Assembly: GCA_039023545.1 (NCBI GenBank)
Contig: JBCHKQ010000003.1
Span: 237,604 to 301,603, forward strand
Direction: 5' to 3'
Origin: Spirochaetia bacterium 38H-sp
GTDB lineage: Bacteria > Spirochaetota > Spirochaetia > Winmispirales > Winmispiraceae
DNA length: 64,000 bases
The position numbers and the translations under genes were made by a program. Of this stretch, positions 24,741-33,693 are shown piece by piece. How positions within the stretch are numbered: position 1 is the stretch's first letter; the number at the start of each line of letters is the position of its first letter. Below the pieces are notes generated by a model. It was not told the origin of the DNA. It worked only from the letters and a program-made list of their open reading frames with translations, and did no database searches.

Positions 24741-25589
24741 ATGAAAGAGATTTTGAGAATAGATAAGCTTTCGTTTTCCTATGGCAAGGAAATCCTGTTT
24801 AAAGAGCTTTCTCTGTCAGTACAAGAAGGCTCTATTGTAGGTCTTCTTGGAGAAAACGGAGCAGGTAAGACTACGTTTTTAAAACTTATAACAGGCCAGC
24901 TTTTTCCTGATAAAGGGGTGATTGATTTTTGTGGTTATAATCCAGAGAAAAGGGAGCCAGATTTTTTAAAATCTGTGTTTTATGTCCCTGAGGATTTGCA
25001 GGTCCCTGATGTTTTTTTTAAGGAATATGTTGATTATACTGTTCCTTTTTATCCTAATTTTGATTCTTCTATTTTGGATGAGCTCGTAAAAGAGTTTGAA
25101 GTTCCTAAAGACAGTAAGTTTTCTTCTATGTCTATGGGACAGAAGAAGAAGGCAGTACTTGCCTTTGCCATTGCTTCTGGTACTCCTGTGCTTATCTTGG
25201 ATGAGCCTACCAATGGTCTGGATATCCCTTCCAAGAGAACGTTTAGGCGTGTTGTTTCCAGATTTGCAGCAGATGGCAGAACTTTTATAATTTCCACACA
25301 TCAAGTAAGGGATATGGAGCGTCTTATCGACCCTGTTGTTATCATTCATAAAGGAGTTGTGCTTCTTAATGCCTTTATGGATGATATTGTGGAGTCTATA
25401 AATATCAGGCTACTGGCTGATGAGCCCTCTGGATCTTTTATTTACTCGGAGAAAGTTCCTGGGGGATACGCTGTTGTATCGGAAGGCCGGTGTGTCTCGG
25501 ATATTGATCTTGAGCTACTTTTTAATGCTGTACGAGGAAATCCTGATTTTTTTAGAGCCAATCTTATGCAGGGAGGAGGTGTTTTATGA
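24741..25589 (+). CDS. ABC transporter ATP-binding protein (YtrB-like)
   Basis: The 282-residue ATPase has Walker A GENGAGKTT (38-46), a Q-loop region, a signature of SMGQKKKAVLA instead of the usual LSGGQ, and Walker B VLILDEPTNGLD. These features match the GntR-linked ABC-2 exporters such as YtrB. The C-terminal 70 residues are an accessory domain. It is the first gene of a four-gene operon with overlapping ends: permease, GntR regulator and DUF2807 protein. Such modules often respond to envelope stress or cell-wall antibiotics in other bacteria. The substrate here is unknown. Confidence 0.9.
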   Translation: MKEILRIDKLSFSYGKEILFKELSLSVQEGSIVGLLGENGAGKTTFLKLITGQLFPDKGVIDFCGYNPEKREPDFLKSVFYVPEDLQVPDVFFKEYVDYTVPFYPNFDSSILDELVKEFEVPKDSKFSSMSMGQKKKAVLAFAIASGTPVLILDEPTNGLDIPSKRTFRRVVSRFAADGRTFIISTHQVRDMERLIDPVVIIHKGVVLLNAFMDDIVESINIRLLADEPSGSFIYSEKVPGGYAVVSEGRCVSDIDLELLFNAVRGNPDFFRANLMQGGGVL

Positions 25590-26350
25590 TGGGTTCTATT
25601 TTTTCTCCTGCCAGATTTTTTTATTTTTCTTTGCGCGATTTTGTTTTTAACAAAAAAAACTATATTTTGCTTGCTGCAATAACATTTGGTATTACGGTTG
25701 TTATTTCTTTTTTTTCACAATATTTTAGCAGCAATATTGTTTCTGCAGATAACTCCAACGGCTCGTTTTTTAGTACATATCTGTTTTTTTCTACTCTTGG
25801 TGTTGCTGCTTCTTCCTTTGATTATTATAAGAAAAACAGTCTTATGAATGATGCTTTTATGCTTCCAGCTTCTTTTTTTGAAAAATGGTTGTTTGCTTTT
25901 GTCAAAACTCTCATTTTGTGGCCTATTGTTTTTATTGCTGTTGTTTTCCTTGGCTTTTTTATAGGGGAATTTTTAGGAAGTCTCGTGTTCTCTGCTTCTT
26001 TTTCTCCTTTTCCTTCTTTTGTTCACAGTATAGGTCCTGTTTTTTCTGGGGATTATATGTTAGGGTTTATATCTTCTCATGCTATTTTCTTTTTTGGTGC
26101 CGTATTTTTCAGAAAAAATGCTTTTTTTAAGACCCTACTATCTATTATATGTTTTTTTGTCATTTTTGTTTTATGGCTTATTCTGTGGGCTTATGTATTT
26201 GCTTTTTCTTCCTCTATGGTATTTGATGTGTTTTCCCGTATGTATTTATCCTGGGATGTTATTCGCATGATTTATATATTTGTTATTGTGTTTTTCTGGG
26301 GTATGTCTTTTATACGTTTTAGAGAGCTGGAGAACATAAATGGATTTTGA
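25586..26350 (+). CDS. ABC-2 type permease of the GntR-linked exporter
   Basis: The 254-residue, very hydrophobic protein has about six predicted membrane segments (for example YILLAAITFGITVVISFF, LILWPIVFIAVVFLGFF, LLSIICFFVIFVLWLILW). Its start overlaps the ATPase stop (ATGATG at 25586-25591), so either ATG may be used. The lack of any other domain and the tight coupling identify it as the membrane partner of the ATPase. It overlaps the following gntR gene by 11 nt. The coding strand is strongly T-rich, in line with membrane content and the local strand bias. Confidence 0.85.
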   Translation: MMGSIFSPARFFYFSLRDFVFNKKNYILLAAITFGITVVISFFSQYFSSNIVSADNSNGSFFSTYLFFSTLGVAASSFDYYKKNSLMNDAFMLPASFFEKWLFAFVKTLILWPIVFIAVVFLGFFIGEFLGSLVFSASFSPFPSFVHSIGPVFSGDYMLGFISSHAIFFFGAVFFRKNAFFKTLLSIICFFVIFVLWLILWAYVFAFSSSMVFDVFSRMYLSWDVIRMIYIFVIVFFWGMSFIRFRELENINGF

Positions 26351-26726
26351 GAGTCAGAAGCCTATTTATATTCAGATTGCAGACCTTATATGTGAGAGAA
26401 TTCTGAGGGGTAAATATGTGCCTGGAGGGAGGATCCCTTCTATAAGGGATTTCTCTGTAGAGCTTGAGGTCAATCCCAATACTGTTTTTAAAACTTATTC
26501 TTATCTTCAATCTATGGGGATAATTATGACGTTGAGGGGGAGGGGGTTCTTTGTGTCGGAGGATGGCTATAAACTTGTTCTTGATATGTGGAGAAAGCGT
26601 TTTTTAGAAGAGGAACTTCCCGATGTGTTTAAAAAAATGCGGTTTTTAAAGATAAGTTTTAAAGAGTTAAAAAGTTATTATGATAAATTAGAAGAGGGAG
26701 AGTTCTATGAGAAAAAAGATTTCTAA
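26340..26726 (+). CDS. GntR family transcriptional regulator, YtrA type
   Basis: The 128-residue protein has the GntR winged helix at the N-terminus (PIYIQIADLICERILRGKYVPG, RIPSIRDFSVELEVNPNTVFKTY, GIIMTLRGRGFFV) and only a short helical tail of about 45 residues. This short layout is the YtrA subfamily, which represses ABC-exporter operons. It overlaps the permease upstream and the DUF2807 gene downstream. A likely target is the inverted repeat at 24706-24727 in the operon promoter. The inducer is unknown. Confidence 0.9.
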   Translation: MDFESQKPIYIQIADLICERILRGKYVPGGRIPSIRDFSVELEVNPNTVFKTYSYLQSMGIIMTLRGRGFFVSEDGYKLVLDMWRKRFLEEELPDVFKKMRFLKISFKELKSYYDKLEEGEFYEKKDF

Positions 26727-27396
26727 TCGTATTTTACTTGGTGGTGGTATAGTATTTCTTGTCTTTAGCTTTTTTATAGTGCTGATTGTTTTTCTATATA
26801 ATGGTCAGTCCAAAAAACAGGATATTGCTTCCACTATAGAAAGTAAGTTTTCTTTTCCTGATGGCAAATACGCTGGTCTTGATATTCATGGTTCGTGGTC
26901 AGTATTTGTTAGTTTTGGAGATGTCTGGAATGCCAATTTTAATATAAAAAGGGGTAATCCATCCGATGTAAAGGTGAGTGTTTCTGGTTCTGTTCTTATT
27001 GTTGATGTAGTATCAGGTAGTGATGTTAAGGGGGATATCTATGTTACGATGCCGGAGCTTAAAACCCTATCTGTGTTGGGTTCTTCTGATATAAGTATAA
27101 AGGGGTTTGAGGAAAAAAAGCTTGATGTTAATGTCTCTGGTGCTGCAAATATTTCTGCCGAAGATTGTAGTTTTTCTCTGCTGGGTTTGGATATATCAGG
27201 TGCCGGTGCGGTGGATTTTTCTTCTGTTTCTGTTGATGATGTTGTTCTTGATTTGAGCGGGGCGTCTTCTGTTAAAATAATGGCCAATAAGAGCGTAAAA
27301 GGTGAGGTCTCCGGTGTTTCTTCTGTTGTTATCTATGGGAATCCTGAGGTTGTGGATATAGATTCTAGCGGGCTTGCCAGTGTTCTTCGTAAGTAG
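26707..27396 (+). CDS. Membrane-anchored DUF2807 (GIN-domain) protein
   Basis: The 229-residue protein has one N-terminal membrane segment (about 10-32). A region rich in short beta strands with repeating Ser, Gly and Asp follows (VLGSSDISIKGF, VSGAANISAED, ISGAGAVDFSSV, LSGASSVKIMA). This is the right-handed beta-solenoid pattern of DUF2807, also called the head GIN domain of putative adhesins. It probably lies on the outer face of the membrane. It overlaps gntR by 20 nt, and similar genes sit with GntR-ABC modules elsewhere, suggesting a shared stress response. Function is unknown. Confidence 0.8.
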   Translation: MRKKISNRILLGGGIVFLVFSFFIVLIVFLYNGQSKKQDIASTIESKFSFPDGKYAGLDIHGSWSVFVSFGDVWNANFNIKRGNPSDVKVSVSGSVLIVDVVSGSDVKGDIYVTMPELKTLSVLGSSDISIKGFEEKKLDVNVSGAANISAEDCSFSLLGLDISGAGAVDFSSVSVDDVVLDLSGASSVKIMANKSVKGEVSGVSSVVIYGNPEVVDIDSSGLASVLRK

Positions 27397-27418
27397 ATTG
27401 CATGTTTCTTAAAAAAAA

Positions 27419-27453
27419 GCTGCTGCCGTAAAGCGGCGGCAGCGTTCGGTATA
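27419..27453 (-). terminator. CGTTCGG-type hairpin terminator, copy 8
   Basis: A 10-bp stem (GCTGCTGCCG at 27419-27428, CGGCGGCAGC at 27434-27443, one wobble pair) ends in CGTTCGGTATAATTTT. It separates the convergent DUF2807 and FKBP genes. An A run before the stem gives a T run on the minus strand. The local plus strand is T-rich. Confidence 0.85.
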
Positions 27454-27497
27454 ATTTTTATATCTTTTTTGAGTTATTTGTTTTGTTTTATCTGTAC

Positions 27498-28076
27498 TTA
27501 GTTGCCGGAGGTAAAGGTGGAATACAGCTTTTTTTCCTGCTCGGTTGGTTCTCTTATTGCAAGAATTGTTACTTTGAAGATAAGGGTTTTACCGGCAAGG
27601 GGATGGTTTAGGTCTACTACAATGGTGTCTTTGTTTTTTTCTATCACTGTTGCCGGAATAATGCCTTGTTGTGTGTCCACTCCTATTATGTCGCCTATTT
27701 CTACGGTAGAAGAATCGGATAGTCCCAGATCTTCATAATAAAATCTTTGAACTGCGTTCTTGTCCCATAGTCCATAGCCTTTTTCCGGGGGTACTATTAT
27801 CGTTCTTGTTTCTCCTACGTGCATGCCTATTATGCCTTCTTCCAGTCCTTTTATTATCATTCCACTGCCGATTATAAAGATAAGGGGGGCATCAGGAGGG
27901 CTTGCTGCAAATTGTGTGGAGTTGGTGAGCATGCCGGTATATGAGAGTTGTACAAGAAGGCCTTTTTTTACTGTTTCCTGATTTATGTCTGGTTTGTTAT
28001 CTGCAGTTTCCTTATTGCTTACGCAGCTTGTAAGAATACTAATAATTATAAGGATATATAAAAATATGTGTCGCAT
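27498..28076 (-). CDS. FKBP/SlyD-type peptidyl-prolyl isomerase, probable lipoprotein
   Basis: The protein has 192 residues from ATG at 28074-28076, behind GGGGG. It has a lipoprotein signal (IISILTSC, Cys18) and an FKBP domain from about residue 40. Family features are LLVQLSYTGML, FIIGSGMIIKGLEEGIIGM, GETRTIIVPPEKGYG and the SlyD-like return segment VVDLNHPLAGKTLIFKV, which includes an inserted flap. These enzymes speed cis-trans proline isomerisation. The lipid anchor places it in the envelope, where it may help fold secreted proteins. It stands alone between convergent DUF2807 and the divergent prenyl synthase. Confidence 0.88.
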   Translation of the reverse strand: MRHIFLYILIIISILTSCVSNKETADNKPDINQETVKKGLLVQLSYTGMLTNSTQFAASPPDAPLIFIIGSGMIIKGLEEGIIGMHVGETRTIIVPPEKGYGLWDKNAVQRFYYEDLGLSDSSTVEIGDIIGVDTQQGIIPATVIEKNKDTIVVDLNHPLAGKTLIFKVTILAIREPTEQEKKLYSTFTSGN

Positions 28077-28160
28077 AATTCCCCCTTTAAAATATTCTAA
28101 CATATGGAATTTTATTCTGCAACAATGGTAATATGAGGCAAACTATACGGTGGAGAGGGC

Positions 28161-29204
28161 ATGATAAAGGAATTTTTATCTCAACAGCGGTCTATGATAG
28201 CAAAGAAAATCGAGGATGCAGAAGAGTGTCTTTTAAAAGAGACAAAACATGTGTCTGCTTTTTCTGATGATGCGGTAAGATGGTTATGCCAGTTTTCTCT
28301 CAGGGGCAAAATGATAAGGGGAGCTCTTGTGATATTGGGTTCCAGCTTGTATGCAGAATCGATTAGCGATAGCGCTTACTGTGTGGCGGCGGCTCTGGAG
28401 CTTTTTCAGTCCGGGCTTCTTATACATGACGATATAATGGATAATGATAAAATACGACGTGGAGATAGGTCTTTGCATCATAGATATACTATGGAGCTTG
28501 CCAATGTAAACAATAGTCCGGAAAAGACAGGGGAGTCTCTGGCAATTTGTGTGGGGGATCTTGCTTTTTTTGCTGCATATAAGCTTCTTGCGGATGCAAA
28601 AATAAGTCCGGCTATTTTGGCTATTATAAGCACAGAGTATGCAAAGGTCGGGCTTGCTCAGATGGATGATGTATATTATTCTTCTACTAATAAAGAAATA
28701 TTGTTAGAAGATGTTCTAAGGGTCTATAGATATAAGACAGGTAGGTATACTTTTTCTCTTCCTCTTGCAGTTGGAGCTATGCTTGCAGAAGCCCCGCAGG
28801 AGGATATAAGGCTCCTTGAGGGAATAGGGGAGCTCTTGGGGCAGGCTTTTCAGGTTATGGATGATGTTATAGGGATAATGGGTAGCTCAGACATAACCGG
28901 CAAACCGGAAGGTAGTGATATAAAAGAGGGTAAAAGGACAGTACTTTGGCTTTTGTTAAAGGACAGGTTAGAGCTAAGCCAGCAAGAGAAAATACTCTCT
29001 TTATGGGGACGTGATATAAGCTCTTATCAGCTTAATAAAATAAGAAAGGCAATAGAAGATTTGGGTGTCCTTGACGAGATAAAAAAAATGATATCGGAGT
29101 GGAATGCAGAAATTCTTAATAACTTGAAAGCACTTTCTATTGATACGAAAAAGAAAAAAATACTTGAGGAACTTGTGAAGTATAATACGGAGAGAAGTTT
29201 TTAG
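28161..29204 (+). CDS. Polyprenyl (geranylgeranyl/farnesyl-type) diphosphate synthase
   Basis: The 347-residue protein is a trans-prenyltransferase. It has both aspartate-rich motifs that bind Mg-diphosphate: LIHDDIMDND (first motif, Asp90 onward) and QAFQVMDDVIGIMG (second motif). It also has RGALVILGSSL in place of the usual RP substrate segment, and KEGKRTVL downstream. It condenses isopentenyl diphosphate with an allylic diphosphate. Chain length cannot be fixed. The protein is a little longer than IspA-type enzymes. The isoprenoid gene ispH lies 2 kb away but is not linked. Confidence 0.87.
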   Translation: MIKEFLSQQRSMIAKKIEDAEECLLKETKHVSAFSDDAVRWLCQFSLRGKMIRGALVILGSSLYAESISDSAYCVAAALELFQSGLLIHDDIMDNDKIRRGDRSLHHRYTMELANVNNSPEKTGESLAICVGDLAFFAAYKLLADAKISPAILAIISTEYAKVGLAQMDDVYYSSTNKEILLEDVLRVYRYKTGRYTFSLPLAVGAMLAEAPQEDIRLLEGIGELLGQAFQVMDDVIGIMGSSDITGKPEGSDIKEGKRTVLWLLLKDRLELSQQEKILSLWGRDISSYQLNKIRKAIEDLGVLDEIKKMISEWNAEILNNLKALSIDTKKKKILEELVKYNTERSF

Positions 29205-29221
29205 ACAGGTTTTTATAAGAA

Positions 29222-29242
29222 TAGCCGGGTAAGACCCGGCTA
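29222..29242. terminator. Plain hairpin between convergent genes
   Basis: A 9-bp stem, TAGCCGGGT-aag-ACCCGGCTA, lies between the prenyl synthase and glnB. It has no CCGAACG word and only a short T-rich stretch after it. It is probably a bidirectional terminator. Confidence 0.6.
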
Positions 29243-29252
29243 CTGTATAGTT

Positions 29253-29594
29253 TTAACCTATGGCTTCTTTTCCTTCTTCTCCTGTTCTTATCCTGTATAC
29301 TTCTTCCAATGGAGTAACAAATATTTTTCCATCGCCTATGTTACCAGTTTTTGCGGCTTTCATAATAGTTTCTATTGTGGGTTTTACAAACTCGTCATTT
29401 ACGGCAATTTCTATTCTCACCTTGGGAAGGAGGTTTATCTGAGAAATGTGTCCTCTGTATTTTTCTGTATATCCTTTTTGTTGTCCGCAGCCTCTTACAT
29501 GTGATACTGTCATTTTGTGTATTTCTGCCTTAAAAAGGGCTTCTTTTACATCGTTTAATTTTTCCGGTCTTATTATTGCAACTATTATTTTCAT
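29253..29594 (-). CDS. glnK: PII nitrogen regulatory protein (GlnB/GlnK)
   Basis: The 113-residue protein has the PII fold and length. It shows [20 protein letters not shown] at the start, the T-loop [14 protein letters not shown] (35-48) with Tyr46 in a slightly shortened loop, and the C-terminal signature [11 protein letters not shown] near residues 83-93. PII trimers bind ATP, ADP and 2-oxoglutarate and control nitrogen uptake. It lies 10 nt downstream of amt on the same strand, the usual glnK-amt pairing, here with amt first. It probably blocks the Amt pore when nitrogen is plentiful. The T-loop lacks the usual Tyr51 context, so uridylylation is uncertain. Confidence 0.92.
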   Translation of the reverse strand: MKIIVAIIRPEKLNDVKEALFKAEIHKMTVSHVRGCGQQKGYTEKYRGHISQINLLPKVRIEIAVNDEFVKPTIETIMKAAKTGNIGDGKIFVTPLEEVYRIRTGEEGKEAIG

Positions 29595-29604
29595 GATTTG
29601 CTCC

Positions 29605-30804
29605 TTATAGTGTTTCTTCCGGATTGGCTTCTATTCTGTGATATGTAAGGTCAGAGCCAATCATCTGCTCCTGCTCGCTCATCCTAAGCCCATAGATGAG
29701 GTCAATTATTTTATAGAGAATAAAGCCTAAAAATAGAGCATACAATACGGCAGCAAGAGAGCCTACAATCTGAGCGCCAAGGCTAAGCTCCTTTACAGCT
29801 CCTAGTGCCTTATGACCGAATATTCCAGCAGCAATACCGCCCCATGTTCCGTTTATGCCGTGGAGGGGCCATACTCCAAGTACATCATCTATTTTGAGAA
29901 CTTCTGTTTCCCAATGGAATAGTTTTACAAATATAAAAGAGGCCACAAGTCCTATTATGATTGCCGAAATGGGGTGTACTACATCTGAGCCTGCACATAT
30001 TGCCACAAGACCTGCGAGTGCACCGTTGTGAGTAAAACCAGCATCGTTCTTTGAGAATAATAAGCCACCTATGGCACCTGCTGTCATCGCAAAAAGGGAA
30101 TTGATTGCTACCAGTCCTGATATTTCTGTCAATTTCTGAGCACTCATGACATTAAAACCAAACCAGCCTACAATCAGAATCCAGCTTCCAAGTGCCAGAA
30201 AAGGGATATTGCTCGGCCGTATATCGAGTGTCCCGTCATATCTACCTCTTCTTGGGCCAAGAATAAGAATTCCTGCCAGTGCGAGCCAGCCTCCTATAGA
30301 ATGTACAACTACTGAGCCTGCAAAATCATGCAAACTGTTTCCAAAAATGTTTGTGAGCCAGTTTTGGAAGAAGGATATTCTTCCCCATATGAGGCCTTCA
30401 AAGAAGGGATATATTATTGCAGCTATAAATATTGCAGCTATTGTCTGGGCAAAGAACTTTATTCTTCCTACTACACCACCTGATATTATGGCAGGCACCG
30501 CAGCGGCAAAGGCTGTAAGAAAAAAGAACTTTACCATCTCGTAGCCATGGTCATAGGTGAGAAGTTTTGTATCGCTGTATAAACTTATGCCGTATGCTAC
30601 TACATAGCCTATAAAGAAGTAAATCAATGTTGTAACAGACCAGTCAAATAATATTTTCTGAAAAGCATTGACCTGGTTTTTTTTGCTTACTGTTCCGGCT
30701 TCCAGAAAAGCAAAACCACCGTGCATGGCAAGTATCATAACCGCTCCAAGCAGTATAAACAAAACATTGCCCGCACTTGTCAAAGATTGCACAGATGTTT
30801 CCAT
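29605..30804 (-). CDS. amt: Ammonium transporter Amt
   Basis: The 399-residue membrane protein has about 11 predicted helices and the Amt signatures: GGFAFLEAG near the start, [14 protein letters not shown] (with the pore histidine) and [23 protein letters not shown] text seen as [18 protein letters not shown]. It carries ammonium across the inner membrane. The C-terminal cytoplasmic tail is present, which PII proteins contact. It is followed after 10 nt by the PII gene. The 280-bp region upstream (30805-31085) is AT-rich, and I see no other gene or strong regulatory site in it. Confidence 0.95.
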   Translation of the reverse strand: METSVQSLTSAGNVLFILLGAVMILAMHGGFAFLEAGTVSKKNQVNAFQKILFDWSVTTLIYFFIGYVVAYGISLYSDTKLLTYDHGYEMVKFFFLTAFAAAVPAIISGGVVGRIKFFAQTIAAIFIAAIIYPFFEGLIWGRISFFQNWLTNIFGNSLHDFAGSVVVHSIGGWLALAGILILGPRRGRYDGTLDIRPSNIPFLALGSWILIVGWFGFNVMSAQKLTEISGLVAINSLFAMTAGAIGGLLFSKNDAGFTHNGALAGLVAICAGSDVVHPISAIIIGLVASFIFVKLFHWETEVLKIDDVLGVWPLHGINGTWGGIAAGIFGHKALGAVKELSLGAQIVGSLAAVLYALFLGFILYKIIDLIYGLRMSEQEQMIGSDLTYHRIEANPEETL

Positions 30805-31085
30805 TGGTATTTCTCCTTACATTTTTGTAGTATTTGTGCAAATATTATATTTTTTTGTAGTTTAATGTCAATATGTTTTCTTTTGAGTTCTTTTATTATG
30901 TTTATGCTTCTTTTCTGAATGTTGTATTATTTATTTTTACATTAGTGCAAGTAGATGCTTTTTGTAACTTGTTGTATTGGTAATGTTTATGAGATAAAGG
31001 CAGAGATTTTTTGTTGTTTTTGGATTTGCTTAAGAATATGGTTATAGTAACTCTAAGTCATAAGTCAGAGAAATAAAAAATCGAA

Positions 31086-31976
31086 TCAGTTTTCCACAGG
31101 AAATTTTTGTTTTATATGGTTGATTATTTCTTTCTCCTGACTTTTTGGTGTAGAGGAAGAAGATACAATCTGCAGTCTTTTTACTTGTTCAAGATGTTGT
31201 TCTATTGCTATAAGGTCATCCAAGCATGTTATAAACCATGTGTTTTCTGATTTTTCTCTGAGAAGCTCGTAGAGCTTGCTTGCATTGGAGGATGAGTGGT
31301 CACCTATCACCAGGCTTGCATCCACATCCTGCTGCAATTTAAGAGCAGCTTCTTCTCTCATGGATGTTATGGAGCATACAGAATTATGAATTTCTATCTT
31401 ATATCCTGGCAGATTTTTTTTTGCCAACTCTGCCATGTAGAAAAAAAGTTCTTCTTTTGCTGTGGTCTGTGAAACGAGAAGTAAGTTGTGCAAGGACATG
31501 AGCTTTTTATCCTGCTTTGCCCTGTTGTAAAAAAAATCTTCCATTTCTTCTTTTGTTTTTAGAACCCAGTAGTCTCCGGCATAACTTATGAGACCTTGTA
31601 CCTCAGGATGCTCCCTTTTACCACTTATGATTGTTCCGTAGCCTTTATCAGCATACTCTCGTATTACTTTTTGCAGAGCCTTTACCTTATAACAGGTCAA
31701 GTCGGTTACCCTATATTTTTTTCTTAAAATTTCTTCTGTTTGTCTAGGAATCCCATGTGTACGAATGATAACATGAGAATCCTGCGGAATATCTTCTATA
31801 CTATTTTTTACAAATACACCGCGGTTTTCTAGTTCTTCTGTAAAATACCTGTTGTGTATGAGCTGTCCCAGGACATATATCGGTTCTTTACTAGATTCTG
31901 CCCTTTTAAATATTTCTTTTTCTGCCTTTTTTACACCTGGACAAAATCCGGAGAAATCCGGAAAAAAAATTCTCAT
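31086..31976 (-). CDS. ispH: IspH-like 4-hydroxy-3-methylbut-2-enyl diphosphate reductase (divergent)
   Basis: The 296-residue protein keeps the core of IspH, the last enzyme of the MEP isoprenoid pathway. The three [4Fe-4S] cysteines are present (Cys12 in FCPGVKKAE, Cys95 in DLTCYKVKA, Cys201 in SVCSIT). So are the substrate-binding histidines His41 (QLIHN), His74 (RTHGI) and His123 (HPEVQG). Several flanking motifs differ from the common forms (DATCPLV, AHGVS, ICYAT, SSNS). This suggests a divergent branch, possibly with altered activity. It is a single minus-strand gene 44 nt downstream of pdxT. Confidence 0.8.
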   Translation of the reverse strand: MRIFFPDFSGFCPGVKKAEKEIFKRAESSKEPIYVLGQLIHNRYFTEELENRGVFVKNSIEDIPQDSHVIIRTHGIPRQTEEILRKKYRVTDLTCYKVKALQKVIREYADKGYGTIISGKREHPEVQGLISYAGDYWVLKTKEEMEDFFYNRAKQDKKLMSLHNLLLVSQTTAKEELFFYMAELAKKNLPGYKIEIHNSVCSITSMREEAALKLQQDVDASLVIGDHSSSNASKLYELLREKSENTWFITCLDDLIAIEQHLEQVKRLQIVSSSSTPKSQEKEIINHIKQKFPVEN

Positions 31977-32010
31977 AGCCCCATCCGTTTATACTGTAAA
32001 TCATACAAAA

Positions 32011-32036
32011 AATAAGCAGGACTATAAGAGTCCTGC
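32011..32036 (-). terminator. Terminator of the pdxS-pdxT operon
   Basis: On the minus strand an 8-bp stem, GCAGGACT-cttat-AGTCCTGC (32036-32016), is followed by TTATTTTTTG. It overlaps the pdxT stop codon and has no CCGAACG word. Confidence 0.75.
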
Positions 32037-32609
32037 CACTTCCTGTAAAAAGTATTTGTGTATTGAGGTGTCGTCGGTAAGCTCGGGATGAAAAGTAGCA
32101 GCAAGAACAGGACCCTTCTTTACAAGAACAGGAGTGTTTTCAAAAAAAGCAAGGCTCTCCACTCCTTCTTGTGTCTCTGTTATCTTAGGAGCACGAATAA
32201 ACACAGCTCGTATTGTATGCCTTCCCATGTTGCCAAGATCTGCCTCTATATCCGCCTCAAAACTCTCAACCTGCCTTCCATATGCATTGCGCTCTACAGT
32301 AATATCCAGTGCATCTAGATGTGTCTGGCCTGGATAATTGCTTATTTTGGAAGCAAGTAAAATAGCACCTGCACAAGTGCCAAAAACAGGCATTCCTTCT
32401 TTTATGAGCTTTTTAAGACCATCAAGCATATTAAAACGCTTTAGCAGCCTCAACATGGTTGTACTTTCTCCGCCGGGAATGATAAGAGCAGAGCAAGAAT
32501 TGATCTCCTCAAGCGTTCTTACAATTTTACCCTCTGCACCTAGCTTCTCTAGCATAGCCAGATGCAGAGCATAGTCTCCCTGCAGGCCAAGAATACCAGT
32601 TGCAGCCAT
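32022..32609 (-). CDS. pdxT: Pyridoxal 5'-phosphate synthase glutaminase subunit PdxT
   Basis: The 195-residue protein is a class I glutamine amidotransferase of the PdxT family. It shows GILGLQGDYALHLAML at the start, IIPGGESTTM (43-52), the nucleophile Cys79 in PVFGTCAGAILL and the His-Glu pair in TFHPELTDD. It releases ammonia from glutamine and passes it to PdxS for vitamin B6 synthesis. The gene starts 6 nt after pdxS ends. The stop codon lies inside a terminator hairpin. Confidence 0.95.
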   Translation of the reverse strand: MAATGILGLQGDYALHLAMLEKLGAEGKIVRTLEEINSCSALIIPGGESTTMLRLLKRFNMLDGLKKLIKEGMPVFGTCAGAILLASKISNYPGQTHLDALDITVERNAYGRQVESFEADIEADLGNMGRHTIRAVFIRAPKITETQEGVESLAFFENTPVLVKKGPVLAATFHPELTDDTSIHKYFLQEVAGLL

Positions 32610-32615
32610 TATTAC

Positions 32616-33521
32616 TTACCAGCCCCTCTTTGCAAGCTGTTCTCGCTCATCAAGAGAGCGTACGGCAATACCTGACATAGGTTCTCCAAGACCGCGGGAA
32701 ATCTCTGCAAGCTTCTTGGGGTCATTATAGTAAGTAACAGCCTCAACAATAGCCTTTGCTCTCTTCTTGGGATCTTCTGACTTAAAAATACCGGAGCCCA
32801 CAAAAACAGCCTCTGCACCCAGCTGTACCATAAGAGCTGCATCTGCAGGGGTTGCGACACCGCCCGCAGAAAAATTGGGCACGGGTAGCTTGCCTGTCTG
32901 AGCAATCTCGTATACAAGGTCAAAAGGAGCACCCAAAATCTTAGCCTCTGTCATGAGCTCCTCTTTGCCAAGCTGAGTAAGACGCCTTATGCCACCCATA
33001 ACAGTGCGCATATGTCTTACAGCCTCCACAATATCACCTGTACCTGCCTCACCTTTGGTTCTTATCATGGCAGCGCCCTCTCCGATACGCCTCAGCGCCT
33101 CGCCCAGATCACGGCATCCGCAGACAAAAGGCACCTTGAAATCATGCTTCCATACATGAAAATCCTCATCTGCAGGAGTAAGAACCTCGCTCTCATCTAT
33201 AAAATCCACCCCTAAAGCTTCAAGAATCTGAGCCTCTGCAAAATGTCCTATGCGGCACTTAGCCATAACAGGAATGGACACAGCCTCCTGAATCCTTATA
33301 ATGATCTCAGGATCGCTCATCCTTGCGACACCGCCCTGAGCACGTATATCGGCCGGAACCCTCTCCAGCGCCATCACAGCCGCAGCGCCGGCATCCTCGG
33401 CAATCTTAGCCTGCTCGGGCGTTACGACATCCATAATCACACCGCCCTTAAGCATCTCTGCAAGCCCCACCTTGGTACGCCAGGTCGCAGTCTGCCTCTC
33501 TGACCATAATTTTTCGCTCAT
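32616..33521 (-). CDS. pdxS: Pyridoxal 5'-phosphate synthase subunit PdxS
   Basis: The 301-residue protein is the highly conserved PLP synthase (beta/alpha)8 subunit. Catalytic residues are seen as Asp31 in [13 protein letters not shown], Lys88 in [11 protein letters not shown] and the second lysine region [15 protein letters not shown]. The C-terminal [22 protein letters not shown] segment is seen as [18 protein letters not shown]. It makes PLP from ribose 5-phosphate, glyceraldehyde 3-phosphate and ammonia. pdxS is the first gene of a pdxS-pdxT operon. The gene's sense strand is T/G-rich and the window's plus strand here is A/C-rich. Confidence 0.97.
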   Translation of the reverse strand: MSEKLWSERQTATWRTKVGLAEMLKGGVIMDVVTPEQAKIAEDAGAAAVMALERVPADIRAQGGVARMSDPEIIIRIQEAVSIPVMAKCRIGHFAEAQILEALGVDFIDESEVLTPADEDFHVWKHDFKVPFVCGCRDLGEALRRIGEGAAMIRTKGEAGTGDIVEAVRHMRTVMGGIRRLTQLGKEELMTEAKILGAPFDLVYEIAQTGKLPVPNFSAGGVATPADAALMVQLGAEAVFVGSGIFKSEDPKKRAKAIVEAVTYYNDPKKLAEISRGLGEPMSGIAVRSLDEREQLAKRGW

Positions 33522-33630
33522 ATCATACCTCTTATGCTATTTTCCTTATCAAAACAATATGCAAATAAAGCCCTCATCGTCAAGAGAATAATGGGATAAA
33601 AAACCTTCTTTATAAGTATGAATAAAGCAT

Positions 33631-33676
33631 ATACCGAACGTGCGGGACTCAAAAGAGTCCCGCACTGCCACCGGCA
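33631..33676 (+). repeat. CCGAACG hairpin element, copy 9
   Basis: ATACCGAACG (33631-33640) leads into an 11-bp stem (GTGCGGGACTC-aaaa-GAGTCCCGCAC, 33640-33665) and the small hairpin TGCCACCGGCA (33666-33676). It lies between pdxS and the 3' end of the decayed LVIVD gene. The local plus strand is A-rich. Confidence 0.85.
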
Positions 33677-33693
33677 GAAGAAAGCAGATAAGC

